A DNA stretch of 6,241 bases from Mycoplasmatota bacterium (GTDB taxonomy: Bacteria; Bacillota_I; Bacilli_A; RF39; UBA660). The stretch spans positions 1 to 6,241 of the forward strand of contig JAAZDL010000055.1 in NCBI GenBank assembly GCA_012512795.1, read 5' to 3'. The first letter of the stretch is position 1. Every line of letters starts with the position of its first letter. Shown in pieces: positions 1-5,028 of this stretch. The notes below the pieces were generated by a model. It did no database searches, was not told where the DNA came from, and saw nothing but the letters and a program-made list of their open reading frames with translations. A program made the translations under genes and the position numbers.

Positions 1-28
1 AAGATGAATAAATTCATCTTTTTCTTTT
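1..28 (+). terminator. Rho-independent terminator of an upstream plus-strand gene
   Basis: Bases 1-8 (AAGATGAA) pair perfectly with 13-20 (TTCATCTT) around a four-base loop, followed by a T-rich tail TTTTCTTTT at 20-28. The stem may extend left of the window. The position, directly before a new promoter and gene, fits the end of a preceding transcription unit. Confidence 0.75.
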
Positions 29-47
29 AATTAAATTGTAAATATAT

Positions 48-53
48 TATAAT
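48..53 (+). promoter_or_regulatory. Promoter -10 box for the VTT protein gene
   Basis: A perfect TATAAT lies at 48-53. No good -35 exists at 16-18 bases upstream; the best is TTTTAA at 25-30 with a 17-base spacer, three of six matches, falling inside the T tail of the preceding terminator. Initiation would be expected near 60, only about eight bases before the ATG at 68. Confidence 0.5.
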
Positions 54-67
54 GTACTAGATGCGTT

Positions 68-640
68 ATGATAGAATTATTTTACAGTACAGTTGATTTT
101 ATAGAAACAAGTGGTTATTTAGGATCTTTATTAGCATGTTTACTTATAACTGTTGAATCTATAGTGCCTATACTTCCATTAATATTATTCGTTACTATTA
201 ATTTTTTAATTTATGGAAAAATACTTGGCTTTATTTTATCTTGGATATTTACAGTATTAGGCTGCTGTATCTCTTTTTATATATTTAAATATGGTTTTGG
301 TGATAAATTTGATAATTTAACTGCTAATAAAGAAAAAATCAATAAATACAAAAAATCATTTAAAAATATTTCTTTTATTAACTTAACAATACTCATAGCT
401 ATTCCATATACTCCTGCTTTTATAGTTAATATAGCGGCCGGTTTAACTAAAATGGAATTCAAAAAATATTTTTTTGCATTATTAATAGGTAAAATATCTT
501 TAATATATTATATGGGTTATGTAGGGACATCATTAATAGATAGCGTTCATAATCCTGTTATATTATTTAAAATAGCTTTTTTACTTCTTTTTACATATAT
601 TATATCTACCATAATTAATAAAGTATTAAAAATAAAATAA
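68..640 (+). CDS. VTT-domain (TVP38/TMEM64, DedA-like) membrane protein
   Basis: A 190-residue integral membrane protein with about five hydrophobic segments (roughly 18-40, 45-70, 103-125, 131-152, 164-184). The pattern is that of the TVP38/TMEM64 branch of the VTT (SNARE-associated/DedA) superfamily: a first re-entrant-like half with ESIVPILP (30-37) and repeated glycines leading to YIFKYGFG (71-78), and a second half with AIPYTPAFIVNIAAGLTKMEF (111-131) followed by a glycine-bearing helix. Family members act in the cytoplasmic membrane. Some DedA relatives move undecaprenyl phosphate or phospholipids between leaflets, but for this branch the substrate is not settled, so transport is only inferred. 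Length is normal for the family. ATG 68 is the only usable start, because an in-frame stop lies at 50-52 and no ATG follows until residue 129. It has no recognisable Shine-Dalgarno. The gene ends 29 bases before rmuC, on the same strand, probably one transcript. Confidence 0.85.
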   Translation: MIELFYSTVDFIETSGYLGSLLACLLITVESIVPILPLILFVTINFLIYGKILGFILSWIFTVLGCCISFYIFKYGFGDKFDNLTANKEKINKYKKSFKNISFINLTILIAIPYTPAFIVNIAAGLTKMEFKKYFFALLIGKISLIYYMGYVGTSLIDSVHNPVILFKIAFLLLFTYIISTIINKVLKIK

Positions 641-657
641 TTGTGTTAAAATAAATG

Positions 658-663
658 AAGGTG
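658..663 (+). promoter_or_regulatory. Ribosome binding site that sets the rmuC start
   Basis: AAGGTG at 658-663 is six bases before the ATG at 670-672. No comparable site precedes the in-frame ATG at 655, so translation very likely begins at 670. Confidence 0.75.
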
Positions 664-669
664 ATATAT

Positions 670-1764
670 ATGGAATATTTAATAGTAGGATTATTAATAA
701 TAGTTGTTGTGCTATTACTTATTTTAATTATTAGAAAAAATAATAATAATGAAGTAAATGATAAAATCTCAAGAACTGAAGTTAATCTCGTAAAAGAAAT
801 AGGTGAATTTAAGCATGATTTTTCTAATGAATTAAATAAAGATTTTAATTTATTAAACGATAGAATAGAAAAAAAACTTAATATGATTAATGATAAAGTT
901 AATGAAAGACTTGAAGTTAATTTTGAAAAAACTAATAAAACATTTTCAAATGTATTAGAAAGATTAGCTAAAATAGATGAAGCGCAAAAGAAAATAGATG
1001 GTCTTAGTACTGAAATTATTTCTCTTGAGAATATATTAACTGATAAAAAGAGTAGAGGTATTTTTGGAGAAGTAAATCTTTATCATATAATTTCTTCAAT
1101 ATTTGGAGAAAAGAATGATAATATTTATAGAACTCAATATACTTTATCTAATAGTAGTATAGCTGATGCGATTGTATTTGGTCCTGAACCTTTAGGTACT
1201 ATATGCATAGATTCTAAGTTTCCTCTTGAAAATTATAGAAAACTTGTTGAAAGAGGTATTAGTGAAACTGAGAGAGAATCTAGAAGTAAATTATTTGATA
1301 GTGATGTTAAAAAGCATATTGATGCTATAGCTACAAAATATATAATACATGGGGAAACAAGTGATCAAGCAATTCTATTTTTACCAGCTGAAGCTATATT
1401 TGCTGAAATAAATGCTTATCATACTTCATTAGTTAAGTATGCAGCAAGTAAGAAAGTATGGATAACTTCTCCAACTACATTGATGAGTCTTTTAACAATA
1501 ATACAAGCTGTTTTAAAAGGATTAGAAAGAGATAAGTATACTTCTGTAATACATGAAGAATTAAATCGTTTAGGCATTGAATTTGGACGTTATAAAGAAA
1601 GATGGGATAAACTATCAAGAAGTATACAAACAGTTAATAGTGATGTTGAAAATATCCATAAAACAACAGAAAAGATTACTAAAAGATTTGATTCTATAAG
1701 TAATGTTAAAATAGATGAACATACCACAGAACTTGAGTTAGAAGAAAAAGATATTCTTACTTGA
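670..1764 (+). CDS. rmuC: DNA recombination protein RmuC
   Basis: A 364-residue protein with the RmuC layout: an N-terminal membrane anchor (about residues 3-21), a long charged coiled-coil stretch (about 30-120), then the RmuC catalytic-type domain. Recognisable motifs are RGIFGEVNL (129-137), ADAIVF (165-170), the IDSKFPLENY block (180-189), FLPAEAIFAEI (237-247) and WITSPTTLMSLL (264-275). The glutamate of GEV, the aspartate of ADAIV and the DSK triplet fit the PD-(D/E)xK nuclease-like core assigned to this family. RmuC is known to restrain DNA inversion and rearrangement at inverted repeats in E. coli; its exact biochemical activity is less certain. Start 670 was preferred over ATG 655 because it alone has a well-spaced Shine-Dalgarno. 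The C-terminal tail is acidic. It follows the VTT gene and is closed by the hairpin at 1843-1877. Confidence 0.93.
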   Translation: MEYLIVGLLIIVVVLLLILIIRKNNNNEVNDKISRTEVNLVKEIGEFKHDFSNELNKDFNLLNDRIEKKLNMINDKVNERLEVNFEKTNKTFSNVLERLAKIDEAQKKIDGLSTEIISLENILTDKKSRGIFGEVNLYHIISSIFGEKNDNIYRTQYTLSNSSIADAIVFGPEPLGTICIDSKFPLENYRKLVERGISETERESRSKLFDSDVKKHIDAIATKYIIHGETSDQAILFLPAEAIFAEINAYHTSLVKYAASKKVWITSPTTLMSLLTIIQAVLKGLERDKYTSVIHEELNRLGIEFGRYKERWDKLSRSIQTVNSDVENIHKTTEKITKRFDSISNVKIDEHTTELELEEKDILT

Positions 1765-1842
1765 TCAATTTATATTTAAAGAATAAAGTTTATATTTTTA
1801 GTTCAGATATAAAAATAGAATTAATCGAAAGTAAAATATGAT

Positions 1843-1881
1843 TAAAACATTTAACAGATTTATTGTTAAATGTTTTATAAT
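1843..1881 (+). terminator. Terminator hairpin after rmuC
   Basis: Bases 1844-1856 (AAAACATTTAACA) are perfectly complementary to 1864-1876, extended by a T-A pair 1843/1877, around a seven-base loop. This gives 14 base pairs. The 3' side ends in TTTT followed by an interrupted T-rich run, so the tail is imperfect. It lies 79 bases after the rmuC stop and before the next promoter. The flanks 1765-1842 hold only AT-rich sequence with a weak 8-bp stem (1793-1800 with 1810-1817) and no gene. Confidence 0.7.
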
Positions 1882-1908
1882 TTGATAAAAATATAATGTA
1901 ATAAATAA

Positions 1909-1924
1909 TATTCTATATAGAATA
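1909..1924. promoter_or_regulatory. 16-bp perfect palindrome upstream of the six-gene cluster
   Basis: TATTCTATATAGAATA reads the same on both strands. It ends ten bases before the -35 box at 1935, a position typical for an activator or repressor dimer site. A palindrome of this length in DNA this AT-rich is expected about once by chance in a window of this size (hand estimate), so the case rests on placement alone. Confidence 0.35.
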
Positions 1925-1934
1925 AATAAAAAAA

Positions 1935-1964
1935 TTTACAAATAGTAGGCTTTAATGATAGAAT
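1935..1964 (+). promoter_or_regulatory. Extended -10 promoter of the six-gene cluster
   Basis: A -35 box TTTACA (1935-1940) is 18 bases from a -10 box TAGAAT (1959-1964), which is preceded by the extended -10 dinucleotide TG at 1956-1957. Initiation near 1971 would give a leader of about 15 bases carrying the Shine-Dalgarno AGAGGTG (1974-1980) ahead of the ATG at 1986. This is the best sigma-A-type promoter in the window. Confidence 0.65.
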
Positions 1965-1985
1965 AATTATATTAGAGGTGAAATT

Positions 1986-2543
1986 ATGGATGATTATTTA
2001 CCTGGATTTAAAATAATGTTTAAATATACATTTATTCTATTAATAGTAATATGTGTTCCGTTAATATGGTATTATTCTCGGGATATTCCTGGGAATAAAT
2101 TTATAATAAAAATAAATGATACAAATATGTTGTCTAGAATTGATGTGGAACATAGGGATATATTCTTTGTTCAACACGATGGATCATTTAGAACAGATGA
2201 AACAAATATTTTTGAAAACAAATTAGAGTTAAATAATAAAATTGAACTTTCAATTTTAGAATACGAAGTGTATAATCAGTATGGAAATAGAAAAAATTAT
2301 CAAGGTTCTTGCAATAATTGTACTTATGAGTCTGTTAATATTGGAACTAAAACTATGATGGTACAAAGGCTGGGAAAAATAATATATGAAGGTGAATATG
2401 AAAGTAATCTTAGTAATATAATTACTGAAAAAGGTCGATACTATTTTCATATATATACTAAAACTAAGAAAGGATTTTTGCCTACTAGTTATATTAAGTC
2501 AGATATTCATTTTACTGTATTGATAGGTGATATAGATGAATAA
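1986..2543 (+). CDS. Single-pass membrane protein with a CxxC outer domain, unknown function
   Basis: I do not recognise a family. The 185-residue product has one hydrophobic helix at about 12-30 after a short N-terminus, then a polar domain of about 155 residues, most likely outside the membrane. That domain alternates short hydrophobic and polar stretches and ends in GRYYFHIYTKTKKG and KSDIHFTVLI, suggesting a beta-sandwich (inference). A GSCNNCTYE motif places cysteines at 109 and 112, a possible disulfide or thiol pair. The only other cysteine, C23, lies in the helix and lacks a lipobox, so a lipoprotein is unlikely. The start is supported by AGAGGTG at 1974-1980. It is the first gene of the cluster and overlaps the next by eight bases, implying coupled translation. 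An accessory, immunity or sensing role for the downstream transporter is a guess from context. Confidence 0.75.
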   Translation: MDDYLPGFKIMFKYTFILLIVICVPLIWYYSRDIPGNKFIIKINDTNMLSRIDVEHRDIFFVQHDGSFRTDETNIFENKLELNNKIELSILEYEVYNQYGNRKNYQGSCNNCTYESVNIGTKTMMVQRLGKIIYEGEYESNLSNIITEKGRYYFHIYTKTKKGFLPTSYIKSDIHFTVLIGDIDE

Positions 2544-2895
2544 AAAAAGATATTTTTTAATTTTAATAATAGTAATTTTAATTACAATAGCTTATTTAAT
2601 TAATTTGTATTCAATTTCATTACATAAAAAAATGTATGAAAAAGTTTGTTATGATTGTGATAATGATTGCATTGAAATAATTTATAATGAAAAATCTGAA
2701 CTGTTTTCTTTTGATGAGAATAATAATTCAATTATCACTATTGAAGAATTGCTTTCTTCAAATGCATCTTGTTCATTTGATACAACTCATGATAAATACG
2801 GTAATGACTGTATAGGCTATTATGTTATACAAAAAAATGGTAGCAATAAAATAGAAATTGATTCATCACACATATGTGATATGATAGATTATTGA
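2536..2895 (+). CDS. Small single-pass membrane protein with six cysteines, unknown function
   Basis: This 119-residue protein has a lysine/arginine-rich N-terminus, one hydrophobic helix (about 6-24) and an acidic C-terminal domain expected to face outward. Six cysteines all lie in that domain: C38, C41 and C45 in VCYDCDNDCIEI, then C79, C92 and C114. An even number of extracytoplasmic cysteines suggests three disulfides. The acidic stretch FDENNNSIITIEEL (58-71) looks like a calcium-binding EF-hand-type loop (D-x-N-x-N-S-x-I-T-x-x-E), in which case the segment could bind calcium; this is motif reading only. The first helix could instead be an uncleaved signal anchor or signal peptide. Its Shine-Dalgarno AGGTGA (2525-2530) lies inside the preceding gene, which it overlaps by eight bases. 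No family is recognised. It ends 64 bases before the secreted-protein gene. Confidence 0.72.
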   Translation: MNKKRYFLILIIVILITIAYLINLYSISLHKKMYEKVCYDCDNDCIEIIYNEKSELFSFDENNNSIITIEELLSSNASCSFDTTHDKYGNDCIGYYVIQKNGSNKIEIDSSHICDMIDY

Positions 2896-2901
2896 TTGGT
2901 T

Positions 2902-2930
2902 TTATAATTAAGAATATGTTGTATTATTAT
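2902..2930 (+). promoter_or_regulatory. Possible internal promoter before the secreted-protein gene
   Basis: The 64-base gap holds a perfect TATAAT at 2903-2908 without a good -35, and a TATTAT at 2925-2930 that has TTATAA (2902-2907) 17 bases upstream, four of six -35 matches. Either would give the secreted-protein gene its own start site. With the first, the whole left arm of the inverted repeat (2930-2946) would be in the leader RNA; with the second, initiation would fall inside that arm. In DNA this AT-rich such boxes arise easily. Confidence 0.35.
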
Positions 2931-2946
2931 AGTAGAGTTTGGAAAT
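2930..2946 (+). repeat. Left arm of a 17-nt inverted repeat bracketing the secreted-protein gene
   Basis: TAGTAGAGTTTGGAAAT at 2930-2946 is the reverse complement of 3401-3417 at 16 of 17 positions. The exception, G2941 opposite T3406, is a G:U wobble in RNA. The arm ends one base before the AGGAGG ribosome site. The four bases outside it (ATTA, 2926-2929) recur directly outside the right arm. Confidence 0.75.
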
Positions 2947-2947
2947 T

Positions 2948-2954
2948 AGGAGGT
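2948..2954 (+). promoter_or_regulatory. Consensus Shine-Dalgarno of the secreted-protein gene
   Basis: AGGAGGT at 2948-2954, with the AGGAGG core six bases before ATG 2960, is the closest match to the anti-Shine-Dalgarno consensus in the window. It indicates high translation of this gene relative to its neighbours, unless masked by structure from the adjoining repeat arm. Confidence 0.85.
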
Positions 2955-2959
2955 AAAGA

Positions 2960-3379
2960 ATGAATAAGAAAATCGAATTATTTATTACACTAATATTTGT
3001 ATTTATGTTTGTCGGAACGATTAATGTTAATGCAGTTTCAAAAGAAGTAACCATTTCAAAAATAGGTACAAGTGGTTTTGCTTTTGCTAGTAGTTCTAAT
3101 AATGCTACAAAAACAACATATAGTATTCCAAAAATAAAAGCAACAGCAGTTTCTACTGCATTGACAGATCCTTGCAGTAGTTGTATTCTTGCTGTGAGAA
3201 CTTATGAAACAGATGAGAGTGGATGGTATGCTTTAGGAAGTACAATAAAGTTAAATCAAGAAAAAAGTTTTATTGGTCATGATGGAAGTGCTAGTCCTGG
3301 GACATATAAATTAGGTGCACAAAGAGCCGACTTCACTATTTTAAAAACAACAGCCACATTTTATTGGACATATGATTAA
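2960..3379 (+). CDS. Small secreted protein, DUF2712-like; putative bacteriocin-like transporter partner
   Basis: This 139-residue protein has a clear Sec signal peptide: K3-K4, a hydrophobic core at 7-21 and NVNA before a predicted cleavage after A25, leaving a mature chain of about 114 residues. The mature part is rich in Ser, Thr, Ala and Gly, with one PCSSC motif (C72 and C75), possibly a small disulfide loop. It ends in a beta-like GTYKLGAQRADFTI ... ATFYWTYD region. This ending, the size and the setting beside an ABC ATPase and a DUF2705-like protein recall DUF2712 secreted proteins, whose function is not established; the assignment is from memory of the pattern. The aromatic FYW end also faintly recalls lactococcin-972-type peptides, but the rest does not fit. 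The gene has a consensus Shine-Dalgarno and is bracketed by a 17-nt inverted repeat. Confidence 0.75.
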   Translation: MNKKIELFITLIFVFMFVGTINVNAVSKEVTISKIGTSGFAFASSSNNATKTTYSIPKIKATAVSTALTDPCSSCILAVRTYETDESGWYALGSTIKLNQEKSFIGHDGSASPGTYKLGAQRADFTILKTTATFYWTYD

Positions 3380-3400
3380 AATATAATTAAATAATAATAT

Positions 3401-3417
3401 ATTTCTAAACTCTACTA
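3401..3417 (-). repeat. Right arm of the 17-nt inverted repeat
   Basis: ATTTCTAAACTCTACTA at 3401-3417 is complementary to 2930-2946 apart from one G:T position. It starts 21 bases after the stop of the secreted-protein gene and lies 31 bases before the permease start. It is followed by ATTA (3418-3421), matching the four bases outside the left arm. It also sits mostly in the loop of a separate all-AT 11-bp inverted repeat (3379-3389 with 3416-3426), so two RNA foldings would compete. Confidence 0.75.
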
Positions 3418-3435
3418 ATTATATTTAATATAATG

Positions 3436-3441
3436 AAAGGA
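3436..3441 (+). promoter_or_regulatory. Ribosome binding site that sets the permease start
   Basis: AAAGGA at 3436-3441 is six bases before ATG 3448. The earlier in-frame ATG at 3433 overlaps a TATAAT string and has no Shine-Dalgarno, so 3448 is preferred. Confidence 0.7.
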
Positions 3442-3447
3442 CAAAGA

Positions 3448-4347
3448 ATGAATAAAGGAATTAAACCGATAATAATATTAATTCTATTTTTTACAGTATT
3501 ATTATCTTTTATTGTTAATATTAATTTATCCAGTAATATCGAAAAAATGTATAATAATAAGATGACAGAATTAGAGAAATGTTTAAAGAATAACATAAAT
3601 GTAACGGTTGATTATAAACATTATTGTGAATACTTGGAGCAATCGAAGGAAATAAAAGTTGATTTCTATACATCTTTTGCCAATCTTTTAATATTTGATA
3701 TTAAATTTTTGAATCCTATTGCTATACTGTTTATAATTATTCCATCACTTATAATACCATCTAGAATATTAAAAAATAAATATTTACTAAATGCCAACAA
3801 TCGCATGAATTACAACGATTTCAAAAGACACTTTTTTAAAGAAGCTTATAAATTTTTTTGGATTTTACCAATTATTGCTTTAATAATAATTGTTCCGATT
3901 ACATTTTATTCAACATTTGATTTAGCTTATTCAACTGAATTTGGATTTACATACTGGTCTTCACCAATTGTTAATAAACCATTATTATTTATTATTCTGT
4001 ATCTTTTAAATCTATCAATATATTCTATAATTTTTGTTAATTTAGGACTAATAGTATTAAGAAAAAATCATAATTATATTATCTCAATTATTTTAACTTA
4101 TATATTTTATATAATTATCGAATTATTTTTTGAACTGATAATTAATTTATACATATTGGTTCCTATTTTTAATACTGAATTTGGTTATATATTGAATATT
4201 ATGAATTTATTTTTATTCTCTGATCAATTTGGTATATTAAATTTATTTATATTTGATATAGTATGTCTTGCAATCAGTTCATTTTGCGTTTATATTTCTT
4301 ACAAAAATAAAGAGAAGCTAATAATTGAATGTGAAAAAAATCAATAA
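3448..4347 (+). CDS. Six-helix permease-like subunit of an ABC transporter
   Basis: A 299-residue membrane protein with about six hydrophobic helices (7-25, 87-105, 135-154, 177-203, 209-236, 261-283). The gap between helices 1 and 2 (about 26-86) is a polar loop, probably outside, holding C45 and C60. The cytoplasmic stretch after helix 2 (about 106-133) is basic and amphipathic, RMNYNDFKRHFFKEAYKFF, resembling the coupling region of ABC-2-type permeases. No family motif is sharp enough for a firm name. The ATPase gene 36 bases downstream makes it the likely membrane domain of that transporter, possibly paired with the 161-aa protein. Start 3448 (MNKGIKPI) was chosen over ATG 3433 for its Shine-Dalgarno. 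Its substrate could be the secreted protein encoded just upstream (export) or a toxic peptide (immunity); the sequence does not decide. Confidence 0.75.
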   Translation: MNKGIKPIIILILFFTVLLSFIVNINLSSNIEKMYNNKMTELEKCLKNNINVTVDYKHYCEYLEQSKEIKVDFYTSFANLLIFDIKFLNPIAILFIIIPSLIIPSRILKNKYLLNANNRMNYNDFKRHFFKEAYKFFWILPIIALIIIVPITFYSTFDLAYSTEFGFTYWSSPIVNKPLLFIILYLLNLSIYSIIFVNLGLIVLRKNHNYIISIILTYIFYIIIELFFELIINLYILVPIFNTEFGYILNIMNLFLFSDQFGILNLFIFDIVCLAISSFCVYISYKNKEKLIIECEKNQ

Positions 4348-4370
4348 TATCTATATTTGAAAATTATTAA

Positions 4371-4377
4371 AAGGGAG
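4371..4377 (+). promoter_or_regulatory. Ribosome binding site that sets the ATPase start
   Basis: AAGGGAG at 4371-4377 is six bases before ATG 4384. The upstream in-frame TTG at 4357 has no such site, and the nine extra residues would precede the usual ABC N-terminus, so 4384 is preferred. Confidence 0.8.
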
Positions 4378-4383
4378 TTATTT

Positions 4384-5028
4384 ATGCAAATTCAAGTAAA
4401 AAATGTTTCAAAAAAATTTAAAAAAAATTATGTTCTAAAAAATATTAATTTAGATTTTCAAAGTGGTAAAATATATTTGTTAAGCGGTCAAAACGGATGT
4501 GGAAAAAGTGTATTACTTAAATTAATATGTGGATTATATTTACCGACTAATGGAGAGATTTTATTTGATGGTAAAAAATATAATTCAAATTCTATTTGCT
4601 ATTCTGGAATTAGAGCACTTATTGAAACACCAAATTTCTTTCCTAACTTAACAGGTTTAGAAAACTTAAAATTATTAGCAAAGATAAATGATATAATAAC
4701 AGAAGAGGAGATAGTGCATACTTTATCTAAATTAAATTTTAAGAAGTTTTTGAACAGAAAATATTGTGAATATTCGTTAGGAACGAAACAAAAATTAGGT
4801 ATTGCTCAAGTTTTAATGGAGAGCCCTAAAATAATCATATTGGATGAGCCATTTAATGCTCTAGATGAAAAGACAAATATATTAATTAGAAAAATATTAA
4901 TAGAAGAAAAAGAAAAAGATAAAATAGTAATATTAGCTTCTCATATTAATATAGATTTTGAAAATTTTGTCGATCAAGTATATTATTTAGATAATGGACA
5001 TATTGTCAAAAACAGGAGAAATAAATGA
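4384..5028 (+). CDS. ABC transporter ATP-binding protein with a LanF-type E-loop
   Basis: A 214-residue single nucleotide-binding domain with all core motifs: Walker A GQNGCGKS (35-42), a degenerate signature YSLGTKQKLGIAQ (130-142) in place of LSGGQ, Walker B IIILDEP (150-156), D-loop NALD (158-161) and H-loop histidine H187. At the Q-loop the glutamine is replaced by glutamate, E81, in ALIETPNFFPNLTGLENL. This E-loop and the SLGxKQ signature are typical of the LanF/BcrA-like ATPases of lantibiotic and bacitracin-type self-protection transporters. It would energise the neighbouring permease-like proteins at the inner face of the membrane. The protein is short, with almost nothing after the H-loop region, so there is no regulatory C-terminal domain. 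Its stop overlaps the next start as ATGA (5025-5028), indicating coupled translation and a shared complex. Confidence 0.93.
   Translation: MQIQVKNVSKKFKKNYVLKNINLDFQSGKIYLLSGQNGCGKSVLLKLICGLYLPTNGEILFDGKKYNSNSICYSGIRALIETPNFFPNLTGLENLKLLAKINDIITEEEIVHTLSKLNFKKFLNRKYCEYSLGTKQKLGIAQVLMESPKIIILDEPFNALDEKTNILIRKILIEEKEKDKIVILASHINIDFENFVDQVYYLDNGHIVKNRRNK

Noticed and set aside
277..462. 61-codon open frame on the minus strand inside the VTT gene
   Set aside because: It lies wholly within a well-supported coding region, lacks a ribosome site and recognisable protein features beyond hydrophobicity mirrored from the other strand.
641..654. Extended -10-like TGTTAAAAT as a separate rmuC promoter
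   Set aside because: No -35 is present, and initiation near 659 would cut into the rmuC Shine-Dalgarno at 658-663.
2256..2450. 64-codon open frame on the minus strand inside the 185-aa gene
   Set aside because: Antisense to a gene with a good start and promoter; its Ile/Phe-rich product is what antisense of AT-rich coding DNA gives.
2960..3379. Secreted protein as a lactococcin 972 family bacteriocin
   Set aside because: Only the aromatic FYW-type ending resembles that family; the body, the CSSC motif and the lack of a DUF1430-type large membrane partner do not fit, so a DUF2712-like label was preferred.
3405..3596. 63-codon minus-strand open frame over the start of the permease gene
   Set aside because: It overlaps the N-terminal helix region of a better-supported gene and would face against the cluster with no ribosome site of its own.
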